A stretch of 64,000 bases of DNA, taken from assembly GCF_016587415.1 (NCBI RefSeq), contig NZ_BNJI01000001.1:3015501-3079500 (forward strand). The letters run 5' to 3'. The notes under the pieces were generated by a model. The model saw nothing but the letters and a program-made list of their open reading frames with translations, had not been told where the DNA came from and searched no databases. The stretch is from Ktedonobacter sp. SOSP1-85. Lineage in GTDB: Bacteria; Chloroflexota; Ktedonobacteria; Ktedonobacterales; Ktedonobacteraceae. Shown piece by piece: positions 16,051 to 24,264 of the stretch (the stretch's first letter is position 1; each line of letters starts with the position of its first letter). The translations under genes and the position numbers were made by a program.

Positions 16051-16995
16051 TCAACCAAAGCGACCGCTAATGTAATCTTCAGTCTCTTTCTGGGTTGGTC
16101 GCTCAAAAATGTCTTTTGTCGGCCCTTGCTCTATCAGCTTACCACTCAGGAAGAAGCCCGTAAAGTGAGAGACACGCGCCGCCTGCTGCATATTATGAGT
16201 GACGATCACAATAGTGTAATCCTTCACCAGTTCAGTGATAAGCTCCTCAATCTTGAGGGTCGCGATGGGATCCAGCGCTGAACAGGGTTCGTCCATCAAG
16301 AGCACCTCTGGCTGGACGGCGAGGGCACGCGCGATACAGAGGCGCTGCTGCTGCCCACCGGAGAGTCCCAGGGCCGAAGCATTCAGGCGGTCCTTCACTT
16401 CATCCCACAGGGCCGCGCCGCGCAGGCTCTTCTCTACCATCTCTTTGATATGGCGATTGGATTTGCCCTGAATGCGCAGGCCGTAGGCCACGTTTTCAAA
16501 GATGGATTTGGGAAAGGGATTGGCCTTCTGGAAAACCATGCCGATGCGCTGACGTAACAGTACCACATCTGTTTTTGCGTTGTAGATGTTGTTGCTATCG
16601 AAGAGGGCCTGTCCCTCAGTCCGTGTGCCAGGAATCAGGTCATTCATACGGTTGAGTGTACGCAGGAAGGTCGACTTACCACAACCGGAGGGGCCAATCA
16701 AGGCCGTCACCTGGCGGTTACGCAGTGGCAGCGAGACATCAAACAGGGCCTGCTTCTTACCATAGTAGAAATTGAGATGCTCTACATTAATGGCAAAGTC
16801 CGCGTTTGGATTCAGAGTACGCTCGCGGCGGATCTCCGTGACTTTGCCAGGATCTTGCTGGTCCTCTGGTATACTTTCAATTGTCATATTATTCTCATTC
16901 CAGGCATGATCATATGTTTGCTGCCTCGTCCTTGTGCCTCCCTGCCGCCCCTGATCATAGTTTACCTGCTGTTCCTCTGGTGTCATAACGTTCAC
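16051..16995 (-). CDS. pstB: Phosphate ABC transporter ATP-binding protein PstB
   Basis: 314 residues, about 55 longer than most PstB because of an N-terminal Gln/Asp/Arg-rich extension before the ABC domain starts at [16 protein letters not shown]. Walker [11 protein letters not shown]-loop [11 protein letters not shown], signature LSGGQQQR, Walker [14 protein letters not shown] and the switch His in VTHNMQQA are all intact. It energises phosphate import by PstC/PstA. GTG start at 16995 with AAGGAG close by; the ATG four codons later is possible. A terminator-like hairpin lies upstream (17112-17136), so expression may be uncoupled from the rest of the operon. Confidence 0.97.
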   Translation of the reverse strand: MNVMTPEEQQVNYDQGRQGGTRTRQQTYDHAWNENNMTIESIPEDQQDPGKVTEIRRERTLNPNADFAINVEHLNFYYGKKQALFDVSLPLRNRQVTALIGPSGCGKSTFLRTLNRMNDLIPGTRTEGQALFDSNNIYNAKTDVVLLRQRIGMVFQKANPFPKSIFENVAYGLRIQGKSNRHIKEMVEKSLRGAALWDEVKDRLNASALGLSGGQQQRLCIARALAVQPEVLLMDEPCSALDPIATLKIEELITELVKDYTIVIVTHNMQQAARVSHFTGFFLSGKLIEQGPTKDIFERPTQKETEDYISGRFG

Positions 16996-17111
16996 ATTTC
17001 TCCTTCTCGATGCTTCAGCTCTTCACTTGTGCAACTATGCTTAAGGGATACGTTCGTCAATCGCATCGATCTTCTGATTCTAGCTCATGGCTCCTGAAAA
17101 AAGAAACAGTT

Positions 17112-17136
17112 TTTGGGCACGCATCGCGTGCCCAAA
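17112..17136 (-). terminator. Intraoperonic terminator/attenuator ahead of pstB
   Basis: TTTGGGCACGC pairs with GCGTGCCCAAA around a 3-nt loop; on the minus strand the tail reads AACTGTTTCTTTTTTC. It lies 14 nt after the stop of the small ORF and 117 nt before pstB. Confidence 0.65.
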
Positions 17137-17149
17137 CAGGAAGCCTTGC

Positions 17150-17380
17150 TCAGGATAATTCATATTCCTTATGCAGGGGAATAGACTCATCGACAATCAG
17201 GCGATCCTCAATAACGACCAGTCGAATGTAGCGGCCAGCCAGGGCTTTGCTGATAAAGTATGGACGCCCCTCATATGAGATGTGGCCACTGCGCGCTACT
17301 TTGCGTGAGAAAATGCTCGCCCCCTTGGGCAGAGTTACATTCTCTGTGATGAGAGAAGAGTTTGCTGCTATCGAGTTCAT
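17150..17380 (-). CDS. Small hypothetical protein inside the pst operon; transposase C-terminal-like
   Basis: 76 residues, start ATG 17380 with AAGGGTG 9 nt upstream (a GTG at 17392 is the alternative). The middle reads VARSGHISYEGRPYFISKALAG and the end is a run of beta-strand-like segments, a pattern I associate with the small beta-barrel found at the C-terminus of Mu/IS-type integrases. There is no DDE catalytic part. It is placed between pstA and pstB in the same direction, so it is either a domesticated fragment or a small accessory protein of phosphate uptake. The function is not known. Confidence 0.6.
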   Translation of the reverse strand: MNSIAANSSLITENVTLPKGASIFSRKVARSGHISYEGRPYFISKALAGRYIRLVVIEDRLIVDESIPLHKEYELS

Positions 17381-17458
17381 AGATCGCTTCACCCTTGTTC
17401 TTCAAGAGGCGCTCCATAGTGGATCGCCATACTTGTTACTGTAATCGCTCTACATGCA

Positions 17459-18391
17459 TCAAACTGCCATAACCCGGCGCTGGATCAGACGTCCAATCCC
17501 TCGGGCGAGCAGGTTGATCACCAACAGGACGATAATCAGGAGTGCCGCCGATCCCGCCGAGATAGCCGAGGCGCCTGCCGCCGACAAGCCAGAAATCGAG
17601 CCAGCACCCTGGGTCTTGATGTACCACAGGTGAATGGTTAATGTGTCGCTAGGAATAAAGGGATCAGCCGAGAAGGTACTCGCTGGGGTAACACCCATGG
17701 TAAAGACCAGGGCCGCGGTCTCGCCGATGATTTTGCCCGCGCTCAAGATCAAGCCTGTGATCAGTCCAGGCATCGCGGACGGCAAGACTACCTTGCGAAT
17801 CGTCGTCCATTTCGTCGTACCCAGGGCCAGGCTTCCCTCGCGCAACTCGCGTGGCACCGAGAGCAGTGCATCCTCAAAGAGACGTAGTGCCAGGGGGAAG
17901 TTTAAGCACAGCAGCGTCAAAGCGCCACTTATACGGCTGATATGGAATCCCAGAAACGCGCTGAAGAAGACAAAGCCGAACAGACCCAGCACAATCGATG
18001 GCACACCCGCCAGCGTTTCGGCCGCGAAGCGGATCGTCGCCACCAGTTTTCCCTGCGGGGCATACTCAACCGTGTAGATCGCCGCGCCCAGCGCAATGGG
18101 AAAGAGTAGTATCTCGGTAAGGATAAGGATATAGAAGGTACTGAAGAGCTGCATTCCCACCCCGGTCACCGAGGTCGAATAGAAAGCAGGATCAATCAGG
18201 TAGTTAAAGCCTTGAATAAACAGCAGGACGATAATGGCGATAAACAGGAGTGCGATCAAGGCAGCGACAACCCAGAGTATGCTCAGAGCAACTCGGTTGC
18301 CTGCATGTAGCCTGCGCGCAATTCGCGTCAGTTCCGCGACTCGTCCAGATGCTTGCTTTTCTTGCTTGCCCGCCATTGCTTGCATACTCAT
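17459..18391 (-). CDS. pstA: Phosphate ABC transporter permease PstA
   Basis: 310 residues, six membrane helices. First helix ILWVVAALIALLFIAIIVLL; the permease EAA-type motif is REGSLALGTTKWTTIRKVVLP followed by GLITGLILSAGKIIGETAAL, diagnostic of PstA. It forms the membrane channel with PstC. The start codon overlaps the pstC stop by 4 nt (ATGA, 18388-18391), implying translational coupling. Confidence 0.97.
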   Translation of the reverse strand: MSMQAMAGKQEKQASGRVAELTRIARRLHAGNRVALSILWVVAALIALLFIAIIVLLFIQGFNYLIDPAFYSTSVTGVGMQLFSTFYILILTEILLFPIALGAAIYTVEYAPQGKLVATIRFAAETLAGVPSIVLGLFGFVFFSAFLGFHISRISGALTLLCLNFPLALRLFEDALLSVPRELREGSLALGTTKWTTIRKVVLPSAMPGLITGLILSAGKIIGETAALVFTMGVTPASTFSADPFIPSDTLTIHLWYIKTQGAGSISGLSAAGASAISAGSAALLIIVLLVINLLARGIGRLIQRRVMAV

Positions 18392-19299
18392 TTGTAGACA
18401 CTCCTACTCGCCAGGTAACGGCTCACACAGATGAAGGCCAGAGAGATGACCAGGAGCAGGAAGGCCAGGGTCCAGTAAGCGTCCTGAGCGATACCAGAGG
18501 TTTCGCCAAAGTCACTAAGAATGGCCTGCGTAATATTAGTTGTTGGCGTAAAGAAAAGTGCCTTCAGGTTGTACAATTTGTCAGGCAGCGATTGGCCACC
18601 CAGGACCATTGCCACCGCCAGCGTCTCACCAATCGCACGCGCCATGCCCAGCACAACCGCTGTCGCCAGGCCCGTGGAGGCCGCTGGAATAATCGCCTTC
18701 GACATGGTCTGCCACTTAGACGACCCCAGAGCCAGGCTCGCCTCGCGCACGCTGGATGGAACAGCCCGAATGGCATCTATCGATACGCTGACGATGGTCG
18801 GAATGATCATCACCACCAGGACGATGATCGCCGCGCCGTAGCCATAGCCCAGCGTCTGCGAGATGATTCCAAGCCAGGGTACCAGAACCGTCAGGCCCAG
18901 AAAGCCAATGACCACCGAGGGCATACCAGTAAAAACCTCCAGCAAAGGCTGGAGTATGCGTGAAAGCCAGCGGGGAGTTACTTCCGCCATGAAGAGTGCC
19001 ATCCCAAACGAGAGGGGGGTCGCGATCAGTACGGAGGCCAGGGTAATAATAATCGAACCGAGAATCAATCCCCAGGCACCGTATGCCGGATTATCGCTAT
19101 TACCCGCTGTCGGATCCCAGTGCGTACTTGTGAAAAACTCTTGAACGCTTGACCCACCAGGTAGGTAAAAGACCTTGAATGCCTTGGAGCCAATAAAGTA
19201 GAACACACTGATAATGATAGCGACAACCAAAATGGCACAGATGAGGAAGACAATCCGCGCGACCTGGTCTGATATACGCATCATTCGCGCTCTCTGCAC
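18388..19299 (-). CDS. pstC: Phosphate ABC transporter permease PstC
   Basis: 303 residues from the GTG at 19299, chosen because AGGAGG lies 6 nt upstream; a longer frame from TTG 19341 has no such site. Six helices, a periplasm-facing loop with the WDPTAGNSDNPAYGAWG motif characteristic of PstC, and the EAA motif REASLALGSSKWQTMSKAIIP then GMARAIGETLAVAMVLG. Partner of PstA; 4-nt overlap with it. Confidence 0.97.
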   Translation of the reverse strand: MQRARMMRISDQVARIVFLICAILVVAIIISVFYFIGSKAFKVFYLPGGSSVQEFFTSTHWDPTAGNSDNPAYGAWGLILGSIIITLASVLIATPLSFGMALFMAEVTPRWLSRILQPLLEVFTGMPSVVIGFLGLTVLVPWLGIISQTLGYGYGAAIIVLVVMIIPTIVSVSIDAIRAVPSSVREASLALGSSKWQTMSKAIIPAASTGLATAVVLGMARAIGETLAVAMVLGGQSLPDKLYNLKALFFTPTTNITQAILSDFGETSGIAQDAYWTLAFLLLVISLAFICVSRYLASRSVYK

Positions 19300-19392
19300 A
19301 CCTATCCTCCTTACTGAAACAGTGTCAAACATGGCTGACAAGCCAGATCGTCCTCGCCCAACTCGGGGAGAGGACGACCATCAGGCTAAAGC

Positions 19393-20334
19393 TTATTTAT
19401 TGTGGGTGTCGCGGATGTTCTGGGGGACATCTTTGATCTTCACGAAGGCCAGGCCCTCAGCAATCGTGTCGGCATCGGAGCTGAACATGTAATCCAGGAA
19501 GGCTTTGCTCAGGCCAGTGGCCTCGCCCTTGGTGTACATGTGCTCGATGTTCCAGAACTTGTAGGCATTGCTCTTCACGTTGTCGGCGTTTGGCTGTTTG
19601 CCGTCGATGGTCAGGATATTGACCTGGCCACTCTTCTGAGCGGTCTGCGAGGCACCAAGGGCGGCATAACCAATCGCACCTTTGTTCTGCTGAATGGTCT
19701 GGACAACGGTGCCGGTGCTATCGGAGGTCAGGGCCTTCGCCTGAGCAGGGCTCTCGTTCTGACCATTGAGGACGAACTTCTTGAAGGTCGCGCGGGTACC
19801 AGAAGAGGTGGGGCGGCTCACAACCACGATGGGCTCGTCGGCGCCACCAACTTGTTTCCAGTTGGTCACTTTACCAGTGTAGATGTCGATCAGCTGTTGA
19901 GTGGTAAGGTCTTTCGTGGTGACGTCAGGGCTGACAATCATCGTGAAGATGACGATCGCAACCTGGTGGTCGACGAGATCGCCCTGGGTGCTATCAGCAA
20001 AAACGTCCGAGTTACCGATCTGCGAGGTACCAGCCTCGGCGTCCGAGAGACCCTTCTTACTACCACCAGGCTGAACAGCAATCTGAGCGCCGGAGCATTT
20101 CGCCGTATACTTCTTCGAAACCGCGTCGACGTAAGGCTGCAGAGCCGTCGAGCCACTGGCAATGATGGAGCCAGAAACACAAGAGAAAGCACTATCGCTG
20201 GAAGTCTGAGGGGTCGAAGTCGTCTTAGTAGCGCTGCTGCCGGCATCACCGGTATCACCACCGCAAGCCGCGATAATCATTGAGAGCGCCACGATGGCCA
20301 GAAGCACGATGGCAACGCGCCATTTCTTCAACAT
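19393..20334 (-). CDS. pstS: Phosphate-binding lipoprotein PstS
   Basis: 313 residues. The N-terminus is a lipoprotein signal (KK, hydrophobic stretch, MIIAAC lipobox; Cys at about 24) followed by a Gly/Ser/Thr linker. The binding domain has the phosphate-contact motifs ASGSTALQPYV and SRPTSSGTRATFKKF, so it would be anchored outside the membrane and hand phosphate to PstCA. First gene of pstS-pstC-pstA-orf76-pstB-regulator; 93 nt separate it from pstC. The upstream region holds phased PHO-box-like hexamers. Confidence 0.97.
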   Translation of the reverse strand: MLKKWRVAIVLLAIVALSMIIAACGGDTGDAGSSATKTTSTPQTSSDSAFSCVSGSIIASGSTALQPYVDAVSKKYTAKCSGAQIAVQPGGSKKGLSDAEAGTSQIGNSDVFADSTQGDLVDHQVAIVIFTMIVSPDVTTKDLTTQQLIDIYTGKVTNWKQVGGADEPIVVVSRPTSSGTRATFKKFVLNGQNESPAQAKALTSDSTGTVVQTIQQNKGAIGYAALGASQTAQKSGQVNILTIDGKQPNADNVKSNAYKFWNIEHMYTKGEATGLSKAFLDYMFSSDADTIAEGLAFVKIKDVPQNIRDTHNK

Positions 20335-20466
20335 AGTATCTCCTACAAATAAAGTTGATATAACTTAACCTATTTTTTGGAAAAAAGATGAAGAACTTCA
20401 ATCTATTCTCTTCACCCATTCCTAAAATCCTAATTTCTGTCGCACTCATAATTTATCATTGCAGAA

Positions 20467-20538
20467 TTAACTATGCTTTATGGAATAGTTAAATGAGTGT
20501 TAAACTTTCCCCAGGGATAGGTTAACACTCATTTAACA
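20467..20538 (-). promoter_or_regulatory. PHO-box-like array of TTAAC hexamers in 11-bp phase
   Basis: Hexamers start at 20467 (TTAACT), 20478 (TTATGG), 20489 (TTAAAT), 20500 (TTAAAC), 20522 (TTAACA) and 20533 (TTAACA); the expected slot at 20511 is unmatched. The 11-bp register and the TTAACA sequence with 5-bp spacers match the PhoP box described in Bacillus subtilis. It lies 133-204 bp upstream of pstS. The two halves are also inverted relative to each other (arms 20489-20503 and 20522-20536). Binding by the regulator at 15210-15944 is inferred. Confidence 0.7.
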
Positions 20539-20602
20539 TAAGCAGGCAAATACCAGCTACATCCCCATGACAGGCTATTTTAAGCAAATGAGCAATAAAA
20601 AT

Positions 20603-20636
20603 AGCTCTACCTTCCCATATCGAGAAAGGTAGAGCT
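20603..20636 (-). terminator. Terminator of the 124-residue hypothetical gene
   Basis: AGCTCTACCTT (20603-20613) pairs with 20626-20636; on the minus strand ATTTTTA follows. Confidence 0.65.
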
Positions 20637-20729
20637 AAAAAGCCCAAAAACCAGCATTGCCTTGCTTTAAGTCGCGAAAGGTTACCTACTCAGAACTTCT
20701 CACTCATCCACAACCCATATAAAAATAGT

Positions 20730-21104
20730 TTATTCAACGGGGGTCTCCAAGCTCGGCTCCTGGATCGCCTTCCATTCCTCATAGTCTTGAAATATGCCAT
20801 TGTCAATGATATAGATACCCGGTAGCGTTACAGTTGGCAAGCTATCAGGCTTGATCTTTAAGCGATATAGTGCCAGGTCGTGTTCCTCGCGACCAGTATA
20901 GCCAATGCGTCGCGCCTCACCACATGCTTGATCAGGTTTAGATGCCATAGCTACCGGTAGACGGCTCCAGGAATGCTTCTGGGTCGCTCTCTCTATCGCA
21001 ACCAGGGGGATATAGATACGTTGTTCGGGTGACAGTACATGCTTCTTTGCCATGCCTTCTGTGTTTCCTTCATCACTCGCTACTAATTGATTGACCTGTG
21101 CCAT
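20730..21104 (-). CDS. Hypothetical protein
   Basis: 124 residues, soluble, no Cys-rich or membrane part except one Cys. Start ATG 21104 with GAGGGG 6 nt upstream. The sequence alternates Arg/Ala-rich helical parts with a beta-rich end (LPTVTLPGIYIIDNGIF) and an acidic tail. I do not recognise a family. Monocistronic: a terminator follows and a separate gene lies upstream. Confidence 0.6.
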   Translation of the reverse strand: MAQVNQLVASDEGNTEGMAKKHVLSPEQRIYIPLVAIERATQKHSWSRLPVAMASKPDQACGEARRIGYTGREEHDLALYRLKIKPDSLPTVTLPGIYIIDNGIFQDYEEWKAIQEPSLETPVE

Positions 21105-21218
21105 AATTTGCCCCTCACCCCCACCCTATTTCTCGCCCCACTGTGGCCCTCCACACCACTGTTAGTAACTATACGTGTCATATAAAAAAATAGAGTCAAA
21201 GCCCGAGCATCCAAAACC

Positions 21219-21260
21219 AGAAGAGGAGGCGCGTTCCCGTGGGATTGCGCCCCCTCTTCT
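21219..21260 (-). terminator. Terminator of the YflT-domain gene
   Basis: Arms 21219-21232 and 21247-21260, 13 of 14 paired, 30 nt beyond the stop at 21290; a TTTT-containing tail follows on the minus strand. Confidence 0.6.
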
Positions 21261-21289
21261 CTCTATACTGCTATTGAAAAACGCCTGGC

Positions 21290-21661
21290 TTAGCGCTCTC
21301 CCTCGTTTTCCATGGGAGGCTCTTTCCCCATTTTTTTCTCGCCCTGATCATACCCACCGCTGTCGCGGAGAATATGCTCGGCCTCGCCCTCACGCCCATC
21401 TGGTCGCACCGAGACTACGATATGGCCAGAATTGAACTCGCTCTCATAGTACGAAGCCTTCTGCTGAGGCACGCCCAATTTCATGAAATCCTGTGACAGG
21501 CTATCTACCTGGCTCTTCTCAGGAATGGCCACCCCAATTTGATCATGGGCGAAATTGTGCTTGCGCAATTCATTCACGGCCACCTTGGCCTGGTTCTCGC
21601 TCTGGAAGACACCAGCCACAATCGGCGTCTGCTGCGGATTAGGATTTTGATAGGTACTCAC
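21290..21661 (-). CDS. General stress protein, YflT/GSP17M-like domain
   Basis: 123 residues. Core IVAGVFQSENQAKVAVNELRKHNFAHDQIGVAIPE is the alpha/beta module of the heat-induced stress protein YflT (general stress protein 17M) family: a strand, a helix that monitors A/V-rich positions, then a strand. A C-terminal Glu/Gly/Lys-rich tail follows the SGHIVVSVRPDGREGEAEHIL strand-helix repeat. Family members are cytoplasmic stress proteins without a defined activity. ATG start with a GGAGG-like site (GGAGGATATAAC). Confidence 0.8.
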   Translation of the reverse strand: MSTYQNPNPQQTPIVAGVFQSENQAKVAVNELRKHNFAHDQIGVAIPEKSQVDSLSQDFMKLGVPQQKASYYESEFNSGHIVVSVRPDGREGEAEHILRDSGGYDQGEKKMGKEPPMENEGER

Positions 21662-21849
21662 GTTATATCCTCCTTCCGTATCGCTCGCGCCATGCTATAA
21701 GCGCTCGCAAGCCTATATATCAGTTTAGCAACGTATGCTTTTCTTTACTTGTACACGGATGAGCAACAAAAAGGGAGACACATAAACTCTGCCTTTTGTG
21801 AATAACTCTGCTGCAAAATATATCTCTCTCACCGATACAATAAGTCACC

Positions 21850-21890
21850 TTGCGAGGCAATTTTTTTATTGCGCAAAAATTGCCTCGCAA
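21850..21890. terminator. Hairpin insulating 5S copy 2
   Basis: TTGCGAGGCAATTTTT (21850-21865) pairs with 21875-21890; it ends five bases before the 5S -35 element, so it may block read-through into the 5S gene. Confidence 0.65.
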
Positions 21891-21895
21891 AACTG

Positions 21896-21924
21896 TTGAC
21901 AATATTTAGAGACCATGATATTAT
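21896..21924 (+). promoter_or_regulatory. Promoter of 5S rRNA copy 2
   Basis: TTGACA 21896-21901, 17-bp spacer, TATTAT 21919-21924, as in copies 1 and 3. Confidence 0.85.
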
Positions 21925-21961
21925 GCACCATGTCAATCGGAACCGCTTGTATGCGCAGGCG

Positions 21962-22079
21962 AACCGGTGGTTATTGCGAAGAGGGTACACCCGTTCCCAT
22001 CCCGAACACGGTAGTTAAGCTCTTCAGCTCCAACGATACTTTGGGGGCAGCCCCACGGGAAAATAGGACACCGCCGTTT
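21962..22079 (+). rRNA. rrf: 5S ribosomal RNA, solo copy 2
   Basis: The mature region is identical to copy 1, including the 37-nt leader apart from one base near the -10 element. The 3' terminator hairpin is slightly degenerate (ACCCG/TGGGC). No other rRNA or tRNA gene is nearby. Confidence 0.95.
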
Positions 22080-22112
22080 CACCCGCTCACATGGGCGGTT
22101 CTTTGTTTTGAG

Positions 22113-22184
22113 AAATGGTAGGTTTAGCAACGGTGGATGGGCCAGGCAAGCCTGGCCCATCCACCGTTGCTAAACCTACCATTT
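22113..22184. terminator. 35-bp perfect hairpin between 5S copy 2 and the amidotransferase-like gene
   Basis: Arms 22113-22147 and 22150-22184 with only two unpaired bases formally between them. Serves convergent transcripts from 5S and the minus-strand gene. Confidence 0.8.
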
Positions 22185-22186
22185 AG

Positions 22187-22217
22187 TTATCCACAAGTTA
22201 TCCACAAGTTATCCACC
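22187..22217. promoter_or_regulatory. Three tandem DnaA boxes
   Basis: TTATCCACA at 22187-22195 and 22198-22206, TTATCCACC at 22209-22217, all in one orientation at an 11-bp period. Two are exact matches to the DnaA box consensus. They sit between the hairpin and the stop codon of the gene at 22221. No dnaA/dnaN or AT-rich unwinding region is visible, so a regulatory or titration site is as likely as an origin. Confidence 0.6.
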
Positions 22218-22220
22218 ATA

Positions 22221-22916
22221 CTATGCTGCGGCACGCAAAAAGGCCTTGATTAAGGGGTGCATCTCGTTGCGAACTTCATAGAGTTCTGGCTGATACTGGG
22301 TGGCAAAGAAGAAGGGATGCCCATGAAGCTCTACAGCCTGCGCCGCACCACTTCTATCCAGCCCACAGATAGCTAAATCATCATAGGTAAGCAGGTCGCG
22401 ACAACGAGGATCCAGGCCAAAATCATATTGGCCATACTGCTCAATGGTTTCGTACGCCCCATATATCTGACTGATAGATGAACCAGGCTGAAATAGAATA
22501 CGCCCATCCATATGCGAGCGCACGAGCGAGGCGATGAGGGGCAGGCCCACATCAGGCTTGATAGCGGCGTGGTCTGCTTCGGGAAGGCTCAGGACATGAC
22601 GGGCATACTCGATAAGTGTGTAGTGGAAACCCAGGCAGGTACCTAGAAAGGGGAGCCAGCGCTCTCGCGCCAGACGAATCGCGCGCAACACTCCCTCAGG
22701 CTGCGCATAGGCTGTGCCAGGGACACACCAGAGTCCATCGAATTTAGCCAGGTCCTCCCAACGCATATGCTGTACCTGCGAAGTCGCCAGCCAGCGTATC
22801 TCAAGGCATAGTGACAACGGGCGCGCCGCCCGCTCCAAGGCCTGGGGAATCACCTGGTGCGCAATCATGTCTTCCCGGTAATCACCTATCAGCGCGATAC
22901 GCACAATATCTTCCAT
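22221..22916 (-). CDS. CTP synthase C-terminal-like (GATase-type) protein
   Basis: 231 residues, related to the glutamine amidotransferase half of CTP synthase but without the synthetase half. The nucleophile is kept: FLGTCLGFHY, Cys94. In CTP synthase the other catalytic residues lie in VQFHPEF; here the text is TQYQPEL, so the His is Gln208 and ordinary glutaminase activity is doubtful. A family with this layout is named in public annotation as 'CTP synthase C-terminal region-related (seleno)protein', some members having Sec at the Cys position; this copy has Cys. Start ATG 22916 with GGAGAGG 8 nt upstream; the longer frame is unsupported. The reaction is unknown. Confidence 0.8.
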   Translation of the reverse strand: MEDIVRIALIGDYREDMIAHQVIPQALERAARPLSLCLEIRWLATSQVQHMRWEDLAKFDGLWCVPGTAYAQPEGVLRAIRLARERWLPFLGTCLGFHYTLIEYARHVLSLPEADHAAIKPDVGLPLIASLVRSHMDGRILFQPGSSISQIYGAYETIEQYGQYDFGLDPRCRDLLTYDDLAICGLDRSGAAQAVELHGHPFFFATQYQPELYEVRNEMHPLIKAFLRAAA

Positions 22917-23036
22917 GCTCTCTGCCTCTCCTACGCTCACCTATCAATCCGATATATTCATGGCATCTTTCCCACGATTCTTATTGTATGCTAAATTTTC
23001 TATTTTGTGCAGCTTTTGCATATGTATTTGCGGAGC

Positions 23037-23510
23037 TTAAAGCTGGATATACCTGACCATCACAACATGTAGACCAATGGGAGGAACGTCGAAGATATCG
23101 CCATAGCGCTGGAAGCCATAGCGCTGGTAGAAGCCTTCTACATTCACGCGACCATTACACCAGACCTCAAATGCTTCTCCCTGGGGGCGATGCTTCTCAG
23201 CGTGCGTGAGCAGTGCCTCTAGAACGGAGCCGCCACAGCCGGACCCTCGCGCTTCTGGACTTACCGCCATGCCGCGCACACGCCAGCCGCCTGGAGCCTC
23301 GCTGCCCTCCCGCTTCTCGCGGAAAATTGTTCCCACGCCTACTAGCTGACCATCGCGATAACAGCCTGCATGCAGCGTCTCCGGCTCGTGATCTTCAGGA
23401 TAGGCGCACTCGGCCAGGGATTGCATGGGACGCAGGACGCTCTGACGCAACACATATGTGTCTTCCGCGGCAATGGTGTGCACTTCAAATATGGTCTGGT
23501 TCTGTGTCAT
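23037..23510 (-). CDS. GNAT-family N-acetyltransferase
   Basis: 157 residues. GNAT fold features: the beta-4 strand RVRGMAVSPEARGSGCGGSVLEALL, containing the acetyl-CoA pyrophosphate loop (RGSGCGGS, in place of the usual R/QGxGxG/A), and the C-terminal VEGFYQRYGFQRYGDIF strand. The substrate is not predictable. ATG at 23510 with AAGGAG 9 nt upstream; the longer frame to 23642 runs through a terminator hairpin and is wrong. Downstream gene of the alpha/beta hydrolase but separated by a hairpin, so probably independently expressed. Confidence 0.88.
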   Translation of the reverse strand: MTQNQTIFEVHTIAAEDTYVLRQSVLRPMQSLAECAYPEDHEPETLHAGCYRDGQLVGVGTIFREKREGSEAPGGWRVRGMAVSPEARGSGCGGSVLEALLTHAEKHRPQGEAFEVWCNGRVNVEGFYQRYGFQRYGDIFDVPPIGLHVVMVRYIQL

Positions 23511-23538
23511 GGTAATGTACTCCTTGAAATAAATTAAA

Positions 23539-23601
23539 ATCGCTGGGAGCGTATGGACCCTGACAACCAGAGGCTGCCAGGGTCCATACGCTCCCAGCGA
23601 T
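23539..23601. terminator. Terminator of the alpha/beta hydrolase gene
   Basis: Arms 23539-23562 and 23578-23601 (24 bp perfect), 15-nt loop. Its apical part on the minus strand resembles that of the hairpins at 4228 and 54714. Confidence 0.75.
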
Positions 23602-23604
23602 AGT

Positions 23605-24264
23605 TTACAGGCTATGCGAGGGCTGGGGCAAGGTGGTAACAAAATTTGCGATGATGGCCTGCACCTCGTCTAACCTGCCCTGGAAGAAGTGGTCGGCATC
23701 CTGCACGGTGACGATGCGTTTGGGGGCTGGCACCTGCTCAAACCACTGCATTGCAGCCTCATAAGGCGCCTGGTCATCCCTGGTCCCATGGATAAACAAC
23801 TTGGGTTTGTGACAACCAACCAGAGGATTGGTAGCGCCAAACCAGCGCGCGGGCACGCCCAGGCCCATCATGGCCTGGACACGGTCGTCAATGGCCGCGA
23901 CCTTGAGTCCAACAAATGCACCAAACGAGAAACCAGCCAGGATCACTGGCACGCCAGGATACTTACGGCTCATAAAATCGAGAGCATAGCGCACATCATC
24001 CATCTCGCCGCGCCCCTCGTCATATGTTCCACTGCTATGGCCAACGCCACGGAAATTGAAACGGAGTGAAGGGATGTCGTTGGCCTGCATAACTTGTGCT
24101 ACTTTGAAAACGACTTTATTATGCATCGTGCCGCCAAATAGAGGATGAGGATGGCAGACAATTCCGACATAAGCTGGCTTCTGGCCATCATCTACGGGCT
24201 TGAGTATACTTTCAAGATACCCACTGGGTGTCTGTATATTGATATGCAAAATCTGGTTTACCAT
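23605..24264 (-). CDS. Alpha/beta hydrolase (dienelactone hydrolase-like)
   Basis: 219 residues. HPHPLFGGTMHNKVV forms the oxyanion-side loop; the nucleophile elbow is GFSFGA; the acid is in HGTRDD and the catalytic His in QDADHFF. This is the short cytosolic alpha/beta hydrolase class that includes YfhR/dienelactone hydrolase-like proteins, active on unknown esters. Start ATG 24264: AAAGGA is 8 nt upstream, whereas the ATG two codons earlier is too close to it. Divergent from the thymidylate-kinase pair. Confidence 0.88.
   Translation of the reverse strand: MVNQILHINIQTPSGYLESILKPVDDGQKPAYVGIVCHPHPLFGGTMHNKVVFKVAQVMQANDIPSLRFNFRGVGHSSGTYDEGRGEMDDVRYALDFMSRKYPGVPVILAGFSFGAFVGLKVAAIDDRVQAMMGLGVPARWFGATNPLVGCHKPKLFIHGTRDDQAPYEAAMQWFEQVPAPKRIVTVQDADHFFQGRLDEVQAIIANFVTTLPQPSHSL

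Larger units (their letters stand above)
20335..20729. other. pstS regulatory region
   Basis: No gene. It contains the pstS leader (20335-20460), the PHO-box-like array (20467-20538) and the terminator of the next minus-strand gene (20603-20636). Confidence 0.6.

Noticed and set aside
22187..22217. Short tandem repeat as a CRISPR array
   Set aside because: 11-bp period with 2-bp gaps, no spacers and no cas genes; DnaA boxes explain it.
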